Source: Lysobacterales bacterium
Lineage (GTDB): Bacteria; Pseudomonadota; Gammaproteobacteria; Xanthomonadales; SZUA-38
Direction of reading: 5' to 3'
Assembly: GCA_030065125.1 (NCBI GenBank)
Contig: JASJDM010000017.1
Coordinates: forward strand, 60,635-124,634
DNA length: 64,000 nucleotides
The notes under the pieces are model-generated. The model was given only the letters and a program-made list of their open reading frames with translations. It was not told the DNA's origin and searched no databases. Both the position numbers and the translations under genes were made by a program. How positions within the stretch are numbered: the stretch's first letter is position 1; each line of letters starts with the position of its first letter. Positions 20,538 through 27,378 of this stretch are shown in pieces.

Positions 20538-22838
20538 ATGAATCTTTCAAGACAGACCATGAAACAGATTCAGATCGGCACCCTGCTGGCCGGTCTGCTG
20601 GCCGCGCTGACGGCGGGTCCGCTGCTGGCCCGCCTGTCCGAGCCGGACCACGTGCTCTACGGAACCGCCACCTGGTTCGGTGAGCCCCTGGTCGCGGGTA
20701 CCGTGATCTCGTTGAGGCTGGACGGCAGCGCAGATGTGTTGACCACCTACACGCTGGGTCAGAACGCGCAGCTCGGCGGGCTTTACGCCCTCAGGATCCC
20801 GATGGATTCCCTGGACCCGCGGCTGCCCGGACGAGCCCGGCCTGGCGAAGGTGCATCGGTATTTATCAATGACTCCATAGTCGCCAATGTCATCATCGGT
20901 GATTACGGTGAAGCCCAGCGGTTGGACATCGATCCCGCATTCCTGACCGGAACCACGCCGGCCATCGTGATTTCCCCGGCCCAGGTGCAGGAAGGTAACA
21001 GCGGCACTTCGACCATGCTGTTCAGCGTGAATCTGACGGTTCCCTCCCAGGACCCGGTGTCATTCAACTGGACCACCAGCAACGGCACCGCCACCGGTGG
21101 GGTTGGGTCCTGCGAATCCGGCAGTGATTTCATCCACGACAATACCATTGGCGATTTCCCGGCGGGACAAACCTCCACCAGCATTGCCATCTCGGTATGC
21201 GGCGACACTATCGTCGAGGATAACGAGACCTTCAGCGTGGACCTGTCGAACCCCACCAACGCCATCATCCAGTTCCAGAGTGCCACCGGCACCATTCTCA
21301 ACGATGACGGTCAGCCTCAGGTTCGCGTGGCTGACACCGTGGTGTGGGAACCGGCGACGGGTACCGCGACAGCGACATTCGAGGTTCTGCTTAGCCGGGC
21401 GTTCACCCAGGATGTGCAGGTGGACTTCGAAACCTTGTCCGATACCGCTACCGGGGGAATCGACTATGTTGGCACCGCCGGCCGCCTGACCATACCCGCT
21501 GGATCCATGTCGGCCGTGGTTGAGGTCAGTATCCTGGCCGACGGTTTCGTCGAAACGCCCGAGGCATTGACCTTGAACCTGAGCAATCCGGCCAACGCTA
21601 CCATCTCTGACGCGGTTGGCCTGGCCATTATCCTGGATAACGACAGCGCGTCTGAAAACGAGCTGGCCGATGTTGCCCAGAACGGCGTCAACGGCGTGGA
21701 AGGCCTGGCCGGTCCGTCGGATGCGGTGTTCAGCCCGGACAACCAGTACCTCTACGTGTCGACCCTGGTCTCCCGGACCATCGTTACCTTCAGCGTGAGT
21801 AACTTCGGCGTCATGGGATTCCTGGGCAAGATCGATGCCCAGACCGCGGGTTTTGAAGCCGGGCTGTTCGAAGGCATTCAGTCCATTGCCCTGAGCCCCG
21901 ACGGCAACTACCTGTACGCGGCAGCCAGCGGCAACAACGGCATTATGGTGCTGTCACGGGACTCCGGTGACGGCAGCCTTTCCCTGGTCGGTACCATCGC
22001 CAACGGTGATGACTCCTCGGGCACCGAGGTGAGTGGCCTGGCCACGGTGTGGGATCTGGTTCTGAGTTCCGACGGCAGCCACCTGTACGCGGCCGGATCC
22101 GGGGACGATGCCGTGGCGGCCTTCAGCGTGGATGCCGGATCGGGTGCATTGACCTTCCTGGAAAGCGAGGTCAACGGCGCCAACGATCCCGGCGACAGCG
22201 GGGCCGCCGTAGCCTTCGTTGATCGTCCGGTCAGCGTCAGGCTTTCTCCCGACGGCAGCCGGCTGCTGGTGGGATCGGATTTTTCCAGCGCATTCACGGT
22301 GTTCGAGCGTGATGGCGCCGGCGAGTTGAGTTTCGTCGATACCTTCCGCAACAACGTGTCCGGCGTGTCCGGTATCGGCGGTGCCTCAGACCTGGACGTG
22401 TCGCCGGACGGCAGTCACGTGTACGTGCTGGGCCGGTCCGACGACACCCTGGCCCAGTTCTCCCTGGTTGGCGGCAGCGCTTCGTTCATGGCGGCCCTGG
22501 ACCGGCAGGCTGATCGCTTTGCCGGGCTGGACGGTCCTGACGCGGTCACCATCAGCCCGGCCGGCGACGCGCTGTACGCCGTAGGCTTCGAAGACTCCAG
22601 CTTCGTGATGTTCAGGCGGGTCACCGACGTCCAAAGCTCGGCCTACGGCGACCTGAATTTCGCTGAAATCCGGCTGGACAACACCGGCGGCATCACCACC
22701 CTGGGCGGACCCACCTCGGTGGCGGTCAGCCCCAACGGCAATTTCGTGGTGGTCACCGCTGGCGTTGACAACGCGGTCAACCTGTTCAGCGACGACTCGG
22801 TCCTGACCATCTTCGCCAACGGATTCGAAGGGCCCTGA
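20538..22838 (+). CDS. Secreted Calx-beta and beta-propeller protein with NGFE tail
   Basis: 766 residues; starts 1 base after the preceding stop. The N-terminus is a signal peptide (IGTLLAGLLAALTAGPLLA). Two Calx-beta domains at residues ~145-255 and ~260-370 show the family's calcium-site signatures: V-E-D-N-E-T-F followed by V-D-L-S-N-P, and V-E-T-P-E-A-L-T-L-N-L-S-N-P, each ending in an L-N-D-D or L-D-N-D motif. Residues ~375-745 form one YVTN/lactonase-like beta-propeller with blades very like those of the first gene of the run. The C-terminus ends I-F-A-N-G-F-E-G-P, sharing the tail motif with that gene. It is last in the operon and is followed by a terminator hairpin. Probably a calcium-binding exported protein; partner and role unknown. 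Confidence 0.85.
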   Translation: MNLSRQTMKQIQIGTLLAGLLAALTAGPLLARLSEPDHVLYGTATWFGEPLVAGTVISLRLDGSADVLTTYTLGQNAQLGGLYALRIPMDSLDPRLPGRARPGEGASVFINDSIVANVIIGDYGEAQRLDIDPAFLTGTTPAIVISPAQVQEGNSGTSTMLFSVNLTVPSQDPVSFNWTTSNGTATGGVGSCESGSDFIHDNTIGDFPAGQTSTSIAISVCGDTIVEDNETFSVDLSNPTNAIIQFQSATGTILNDDGQPQVRVADTVVWEPATGTATATFEVLLSRAFTQDVQVDFETLSDTATGGIDYVGTAGRLTIPAGSMSAVVEVSILADGFVETPEALTLNLSNPANATISDAVGLAIILDNDSASENELADVAQNGVNGVEGLAGPSDAVFSPDNQYLYVSTLVSRTIVTFSVSNFGVMGFLGKIDAQTAGFEAGLFEGIQSIALSPDGNYLYAAASGNNGIMVLSRDSGDGSLSLVGTIANGDDSSGTEVSGLATVWDLVLSSDGSHLYAAGSGDDAVAAFSVDAGSGALTFLESEVNGANDPGDSGAAVAFVDRPVSVRLSPDGSRLLVGSDFSSAFTVFERDGAGELSFVDTFRNNVSGVSGIGGASDLDVSPDGSHVYVLGRSDDTLAQFSLVGGSASFMAALDRQADRFAGLDGPDAVTISPAGDALYAVGFEDSSFVMFRRVTDVQSSAYGDLNFAEIRLDNTGGITTLGGPTSVAVSPNGNFVVVTAGVDNAVNLFSDDSVLTIFANGFEGP

Positions 22839-22849
22839 ACCCGGCACCC

Positions 22850-22884
22850 GGCGGCGGCCAAACCGGCCGCCGCCGGCCATTTTT
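22850..22884 (+). terminator. Rho-independent terminator after the giant-protein operon
   Basis: A perfect 10-bp GC-only stem (22850-22859 pairs with 22865-22874) closes a 5-base loop. After GGCCA comes a run of five T at 22880-22884. It lies 12 bases after the stop of the Calx-beta gene and ends the five-gene run. Confidence 0.75.
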
Positions 22885-23007
22885 CTGATACTTTTGCAAG
22901 CGGCAGCGTTGCCGCGGGGTTGCGTGATACCCTGATGGTTCCCGCTCCGGGGATCACCTAAAATTGCGTCAGAATTTTTTCCACTGTGCGAATTCCGAGG
23001 GTAAATC
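22885..23007 (+). promoter_or_regulatory. Leader and probable promoter of the aldolase gene
   Basis: This is a 123-base gap between the operon terminator and the aldolase start. A TAAAAT hexamer at 22959-22964 is a plausible -10 element, but no good -35 lies 16-18 bases upstream. GAGG at 22997-23000 is a suitable ribosome binding site for the GTG start. The assignment is tentative. Confidence 0.35.
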
Positions 23008-23904
23008 GTGAGCAACTACGACCAACAACTGCAGAAGATCAACACCAGGAACGGCTGCTTCATTGCCGCCCTGGACCAGAGCGGCGGCAGCACGCCCAAG
23101 GCCCTGAGGCTGTACGGTATTGGTGAAGACCAGTACAGCGGTGATGACGAGATGTTCGACAAGGTGCACGAGATGCGCACCCGCATCATTACCAGCCCGG
23201 CCTTCAACGGCGAGCGCATCCTGGCCGCGATCCTGTTCGAAAACACCATGGACCGCGATATCGAGGGACAGGGGACTGCCAGCTACCTGTGGAACGTGAA
23301 GAACGTGGTGCCCATCCTGAAGGTGGACAAGGGCCTGGCCGACGAGGTCGACGGTGCCCAGCTCATGAAGCCCATGCCGGACCTGGATGCCCTGCTGGCA
23401 CGGGCCAGGGAAAAGGGCGTATTCGGCACCAAGATGCGTTCCGTCATCAAGGGCGCCAATGCCGCAGGCATCGAGGCCAACGTCAACCAGCAGTTCGAAG
23501 TCGGTAAGCAGATCCTGGCGGCTGGGCTGCATCCCATCATCGAGCCTGAGGTGGACATCAATGCACCGGACAAGGCCGAGGCTGAAGCCATTCTGCATGA
23601 CAACATCATCAAGCACCTGGACGCTCTGGACGATGGCCAGCTGGTCATGCTGAAGCTGACCCTGCCCGAGCAGGACAACCTGTACGCGGACTGCATCGCC
23701 CATCCCAACTGCATGAAGGTGGTGGCCCTGTCCGGCGGTTATAACCGGGAAGAAGCCAACCGCCGCCTGGCCGCCCAGAACGGCATGGTGGCCAGCTTCT
23801 CACGCGCCCTGTCCGAGGGCCTGTCAGCCCAGCAGACCGATGACGAGTTCAACGCCATGCTGGATGGGTCGATTCAGTCGATTTTTGATGCGTCGGCAAC
23901 CTGA
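23008..23904 (+). CDS. Class I fructose-bisphosphate aldolase
   Basis: 298 residues, GTG start preceded by GAGG. The enzyme cleaves fructose 1,6-bisphosphate to dihydroxyacetone phosphate and glyceraldehyde 3-phosphate through a Schiff-base lysine (EC 4.1.2.13), in the cytosol. The sequence follows the bacterial class I type: A-A-L-D-Q-S-G-G-S-T-P-K near residue 20, R-T-R-I-I-T-S-P near residue 57, I-L-F-E-N-T-M-D, and P-I-L-K-V-D-K-G-L. Further on are K-M-R-S-V-I near 145, P-I-I-E-P-E-V-D-I near 178, and A-L-S-G-G-Y near 240. Length is normal for the family (about 295). It stands alone between two terminators, so it is probably monocistronic central metabolism unrelated to the photosynthesis cluster. 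Confidence 0.93.
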   Translation: MSNYDQQLQKINTRNGCFIAALDQSGGSTPKALRLYGIGEDQYSGDDEMFDKVHEMRTRIITSPAFNGERILAAILFENTMDRDIEGQGTASYLWNVKNVVPILKVDKGLADEVDGAQLMKPMPDLDALLARAREKGVFGTKMRSVIKGANAAGIEANVNQQFEVGKQILAAGLHPIIEPEVDINAPDKAEAEAILHDNIIKHLDALDDGQLVMLKLTLPEQDNLYADCIAHPNCMKVVALSGGYNREEANRRLAAQNGMVASFSRALSEGLSAQQTDDEFNAMLDGSIQSIFDASAT

Positions 23905-23926
23905 ACCGATTGGGAATCCTGTCAAG

Positions 23927-23952
23927 AAAGGGGGCTTCGGCCCCCTTTTTTT
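23927..23952 (+). terminator. Rho-independent terminator after the aldolase gene
   Basis: GGGGGC and GCCCCC arms (23930-23935 and 23940-23945) close a TTCG tetraloop, the unusually stable C(UUCG)G hairpin. They are flanked by AAA upstream and a run of seven T downstream (23946-23952). It lies 22 bases past the stop. Confidence 0.9.
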
Positions 23953-23954
23953 GG

Positions 23955-24054
23955 CGGGAACGACCGCTGACGCGGTCTGGGTAACGCGCCCTGCGGTCGC
24001 TGGGGAACGGCCCCTGCGGGGCCTGGGGAACGCGCGCTTTGCGCGCTGGGGATT
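23955..24054. repeat. Array of variable palindromes with constant TGGGGAAC spacer (forward half)
   Basis: Four hairpin units of 15-16 bases repeat at 23-24 base intervals. Each is followed by an 8-base spacer TGGGGAAC or a near copy (TGGGTAAC, TGGGGATT). Palindromes: GACCGC-TGAC-GCGGTC (23962-23977), an imperfect one at 23986-24000, GGCCCC-TGC-GGGGCC (24009-24023) and GCGCGC-TTT-GCGCGC (24032-24046). Arm sequence changes from unit to unit while self-complementarity is kept. The opposite half lies at 24137-24248. No coding potential supported. Confidence 0.85.
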
Positions 24055-24136
24055 CACCCCGTAGCTATTTGCAAACACTCCATGAATTTGGACTGATGGA
24101 CACACTGGGTCTGGTCAGTCGGATTTCGTGTGTGAT
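24055..24136. other. Unique spacer between the two palindrome arrays
   Basis: 82 bases without repeats or a supported gene, separating the forward and inverted arrays. It is less GC-rich than its flanks. No promoter or hairpin stands out. Confidence 0.4.
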
Positions 24137-24248
24137 GGGACCCAGCGCGAAGCGCGTTCCCCAGCTCGCGCCAGCGAGCGTTCCCGAGACCGCGTCAGCG
24201 GTCGTTCCCCAGGCTGCGAAGCAGCCGTTCCCCAGCGGCTCGCCCGCT
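24137..24248. repeat. Inverted array of variable palindromes with GTTCCCCA spacer
   Basis: Five palindromic units sit between copies of GTTCCCCA (once GTTCCCGA), the reverse complement of the spacer at 23955-24054. Units: GCGC-GAA-GCGC (24145-24155), GCTCGC-GCCA-GCGAGC (24164-24179), GACCGC-GTCA-GCGGTC (24188-24203), GGCTGC-GAA-GCAGCC (24212-24226), and a shorter one at 24235-24247 that runs into the stop codon of the dioxygenase gene. The third unit is the exact reverse complement of the first unit of the forward array. Confidence 0.85.
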
Positions 24249-25086
24249 AAAGCAAAAAATGCCCCAGTCCCGGCCGCTGCAGCCAGTTTTCCGCCAGCCA
24301 GGAATCCGCCCGGTCCGACAGATGCAGAGTGAGCGCATGCCGTGACTTGTCTGAGGTGTTCTGCGAGCTGTAGTGGGGCATGTGGTCGTGGAAAAGCACC
24401 GCGCTGCCGGCGGGCACTTCCATGGCCACCGGATCGGTGCCGATCTGCCACGGGGTTTCATCCAGCGTGGTCAACGTGCCCGTTCGCGACTCCCAGTCCA
24501 CTCTGAAGATCTCACGGAGCGGGGACCGGTGCTGGCCGGGGATCATCCACAGGCAGCCATTGTCCCGGGTCGCATCCTCCATGGCGATCCACATGCCGAT
24601 GACGTTAGGCGGGCTGGTGATCAGGTAGCTGGCATCCTGGTGCCATCGCACTTCGCCGCCGATGCCGGGCTGCTTGAAGATGTACATGGTTTGCCACAGG
24701 GTGGGGTGGCTGTAGCCCAGGTCCCGCAGCACCTGGCCGATCAGGGGAAGCCGGCAGAAGTCGCCAAACTCCGGCACCAGGTCATGCATGGCATGTCCCA
24801 TCTTGTTGATGGCCAGCTCCTTGGGTCGGATCAGCTCACCATCCGCCCCCAGGGCGCCTTCCTCCAGAAAACAGTGCACCGCTTCGGCCGAGTCAAAAAA
24901 GTAGTCATCCCGGCCGGCGTCCCGATCGGTGGTTTTGAACACCGTGCGGTGCCGGTCGATGTCGAACTCATCGACGATGGCCAGCGCCGCTTTCCTGACT
25001 TTTTCCAATTCGCCTGCAGCGAACGCGTTTTCCAGCACCAGGAAACCGTCCTGGTCAAACTGCTGCTTTTGATCCGGGGTCAGCAC
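24247..25086 (-). CDS. Phytanoyl-CoA dioxygenase (PhyH) family protein
   Basis: 279 residues. It belongs to the Fe(II)/2-oxoglutarate oxygenase superfamily. The metal-binding H-x-D is in W-H-Q-D-A-S-Y near residue 147. The distal His lies in the H-D-H-M-P-H-Y segment near residue 230, and S-R-H-A about 13 residues later would supply the arginine that binds 2-oxoglutarate. The family hydroxylates diverse small molecules, so the substrate cannot be named. The N-terminal 'F-D-Q-D-G-F-L-V-L-E-N' is the usual PhyH opening. Transcribed leftward, towards the aldolase. The stop codon TAG overlaps the end of the palindrome array, which could act as its transcription terminator. Confidence 0.85.
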   Translation of the reverse strand: MLTPDQKQQFDQDGFLVLENAFAAGELEKVRKAALAIVDEFDIDRHRTVFKTTDRDAGRDDYFFDSAEAVHCFLEEGALGADGELIRPKELAINKMGHAMHDLVPEFGDFCRLPLIGQVLRDLGYSHPTLWQTMYIFKQPGIGGEVRWHQDASYLITSPPNVIGMWIAMEDATRDNGCLWMIPGQHRSPLREIFRVDWESRTGTLTTLDETPWQIGTDPVAMEVPAGSAVLFHDHMPHYSSQNTSDKSRHALTLHLSDRADSWLAENWLQRPGLGHFLL

Positions 25087-25153
25087 GACAACAACTCATT
25101 CAGAATCGGGCAGCACATGATACAGCCTCGCGACCATTCATCGCGGCAGGCGG

Positions 25154-25912
25154 TCAGGCCGTGCGGCGGCTCATCCTTGCGGACTGCTGCAGCCCGATCT
25201 TGCGCCAGTGATACAGGATAATCACGATGCCGGTCACCAGCGGCACCGCCCACAGGCCGGGATTGAGGGCCAGTTCCGGCATCAGGCGGACCGCGCCAAA
25301 GGCGAAAAACGCGGTGTAAACGGAGATGCCGGCGCCCACCAGTCCCTTGACGTGTTCCTTCAGCCAGTCCGTGGGCCCGGGCCGGGACTTGTAGATGAAC
25401 CAGAGATTGGTGCCGGCCGTGGCGAAGCCCACCATGGAGATCCCCACCATCAGCACCTGCTCCAGCTGGACGCCGCGCCAGGCACAGTTGGCGGCGGTCA
25501 CCACCAGGATGGCCTGGAGAAACAGGTTGAAGGTTCCCCGGTTGGCCAGATGGTCACGGCGGTTTCGGATGCACATCAATCCGTACCAGGCCAGGTTCAC
25601 TGTCAGGATGGCCAGGTAGAGCATCATCCAGCCGAAGATGCCCTGGATCAGGGCCGGGTCGAACTCAAGGCTTGGGTGGGTGCCCACCGGGTCCATGATG
25701 GTCAGGCTGGACATGCAGACCGCGATGCTGCCCGTGGTCAGCATGGACAGGACGAAGACTTTGCCCCACAGGCGGTGTACCGGACTGCCCTTGCGGCTCG
25801 CCACGGGCACCCAGAACCCCAGCAGTCCGACGCTGCCGGTCACAATGTGGGCCGCCACGAACAGGTGAAACGGCCAGATAAATGGATCGTGGAACAGGCC
25901 CAAGAGGCTCAC
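25154..25912 (-). CDS. Multi-pass membrane protein of unknown function (DUF2306-like)
   Basis: 252 residues, GTG start. About seven hydrophobic segments fill residues 12-240, with short loops and a basic C-terminus, so an inner-membrane location is expected. The opening H-I-V-T-G-S-V-G-L-L-G-F-W and later W-G-K-V-F-V recall DUF2306-type membrane proteins; I am not certain of the family. A 67-base gap separates it from the dioxygenase gene downstream, so the two may be cotranscribed. It diverges from the P450 gene and its start lies 17 bases from a PpsR-type site, so light or redox control is possible. No function is inferred. Confidence 0.7.
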   Translation of the reverse strand: MSLLGLFHDPFIWPFHLFVAAHIVTGSVGLLGFWVPVASRKGSPVHRLWGKVFVLSMLTTGSIAVCMSSLTIMDPVGTHPSLEFDPALIQGIFGWMMLYLAILTVNLAWYGLMCIRNRRDHLANRGTFNLFLQAILVVTAANCAWRGVQLEQVLMVGISMVGFATAGTNLWFIYKSRPGPTDWLKEHVKGLVGAGISVYTAFFAFGAVRLMPELALNPGLWAVPLVTGIVIILYHWRKIGLQQSARMSRRTA

Positions 25913-25928
25913 TCACGCGTTGCTCAAC

Positions 25929-25972
25929 TGTCAACCCAACTATACACTTAATACTGTCAATCCTTCTATCTC
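25929..25972. promoter_or_regulatory. PpsR-type operator between the membrane protein and P450 genes
   Basis: TGT-N12-ACA is exact at 25929-25946 (TGTCAA...TATACA). 26 bases on, a second TGTCAA at 25955 shares C-x-x-C-T-A-T positions with the first but lacks the closing ACA (it reads CTC). This is the recognition pattern of PpsR/CrtJ, whose gene lies at 36.8-38.2 kb. The layout matches the paired sites at other promoters in this cluster. Confidence 0.6.
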
Positions 25973-25977
25973 GCATA

Positions 25978-27378
25978 TTGGAGAATCCGGAACCCATAGC
26001 AACCTCGCCGGCTGCTTACGTGCCCCCCCGCCCGGCACCGCTGTCGCCCTTGCCAGCCCTGGTTCGAACGGCCTGGCAGGGCGAGGGCAATCTGCTCAGC
26101 CTGCTGCCGGCGGCGGCCTATCGGCTGCCGGTGACGCACCTGGGCTGGTCGAGGCGCTCCATCCTGCTGGTTAACGACCCCGCCCTGATCAAGGACGTCA
26201 TGACCGACCCCAGCGGCATCTATCCCAAGAACGACCTGTTCGTGGGCGCCCTGGAGCCCCTGGTCGGCGAGTCCATTTTTGTCTCCAGCGGCGAAAAATG
26301 GCGGCGGCAGCGGGACATGATCGATCCGGCTTTTTCCCATATGCGGCTGAGCCGGGCTTTCGGCTCCATGACCGCCGCGGTGGACGACTACGAGTCCCGC
26401 CTGGCGCAGCTGGCGTCCCGGGGTGAATCCTTCTCCCTGGACCTGGCCATGAGCCACCTGACCGCCGACGTCATATGCCGGACGGTATTCTCCACCTCCC
26501 TGGCCACCCAGACCGCCCGGGAGGTATTCGATGATTTTGCCGTTTTCGAGCGCAGTGCCGCCCAGGTTGAGCTGAAGGCATTGATTTTTGACCCGGCGTT
26601 CAAGCCGGTACCCCAGCATCAGCCGGTGCTGGACGCGTGCCAGAGAATTCGGGATCACCTGGGGCAGCTGGTGGACAGCCACATGGATGACGGCGAGCAG
26701 CAATACAACGACATCGCCTCGGCCTGTATCGGCGCCAGGGACAAAGACACCGGTTGCGGGTTTACCCGCAAAGAGTTGATTGATGAACTGGGCGTCATGT
26801 TCCTGGCCGGACACGAGACCACCGCCAGTGCTCTGACCTGGCTGTTCTACATCCTGTCGGTGCGGCCCGAAGTGGTGGCGAGGATCCGGGAAGAAGTGGA
26901 CCAGGTTGTTGGCTCCGGGCCGGTGCTGTTCGAACACGTCAGGCAGCTGCGCTATGTGAAAAACGTCTTCCGGGAGACCATGCGGCTTTATCCACCCATC
27001 ACTTTTATTCCCCGGGTTGCCATGGAAAAGACCCGGATCGGAAAGTTCAAGGTCAAGCGCGGCGCCATGATCATGATTTCTCCCTGGGCCACCCATCGCA
27101 ACCAGCGGCTTTGGAAGAACCCCGACGTGTTCGACCCGGACAGGTTCACACCGGAGCGGGAGCACGAGCTGACCCCGGGCTGTTACCTGGCTTTCGGCAT
27201 CGGTCCCCGAACCTGTGTGGGTGCCGGCTTTGCCCAGACCGAGGCCAGCCTGATCATTGCCCGGCTGGCGCGGCGCTTTGATTTTGAGACATTGAATGCC
27301 GAGACCGTTCGTCCGGTGGCGCGGCTGACCACCCGCCCGGTGGAGCAGATTCAGTGCGTGGCCACAGAACGGGACTAA
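25978..27378 (+). CDS. Cytochrome P450
   Basis: 466 residues from a TTG at 25978. The frame is open to 25882, but that earlier ATG lies inside the divergent gene and upstream of the operator, so it is unlikely. Hallmarks: I-helix A-G-H-E-T-T-A near residue 280; K-helix E-x-x-R in R-E-T-M-R; and the haem loop F-G-I-G-P-R-T-C-V-G with the ligand Cys at residue 413. There is no obvious membrane anchor and no fused reductase, so it needs separate electron donors. The substrate is unknown. A PpsR-type site at its promoter and its place at the edge of the carotenoid/bacteriochlorophyll cluster suggest it modifies a pigment or isoprenoid. It abuts the ATP-grasp gene tail to tail with no bases between. 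Confidence 0.9.
   Translation: MENPEPIATSPAAYVPPRPAPLSPLPALVRTAWQGEGNLLSLLPAAAYRLPVTHLGWSRRSILLVNDPALIKDVMTDPSGIYPKNDLFVGALEPLVGESIFVSSGEKWRRQRDMIDPAFSHMRLSRAFGSMTAAVDDYESRLAQLASRGESFSLDLAMSHLTADVICRTVFSTSLATQTAREVFDDFAVFERSAAQVELKALIFDPAFKPVPQHQPVLDACQRIRDHLGQLVDSHMDDGEQQYNDIASACIGARDKDTGCGFTRKELIDELGVMFLAGHETTASALTWLFYILSVRPEVVARIREEVDQVVGSGPVLFEHVRQLRYVKNVFRETMRLYPPITFIPRVAMEKTRIGKFKVKRGAMIMISPWATHRNQRLWKNPDVFDPDRFTPEREHELTPGCYLAFGIGPRTCVGAGFAQTEASLIIARLARRFDFETLNAETVRPVARLTTRPVEQIQCVATERD

Noticed and set aside
23955..24248. CRISPR array
   Set aside because: The constant part is only 8 bases and the variable parts are palindromes of 11-16 bases; no leader or cas genes nearby.
25882..25977. 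N-terminal 32-residue extension of the P450 from an ATG at 25882
   Set aside because: It would overlap the divergent gene and translate through the PpsR operator; the segment has no P450-like sequence.
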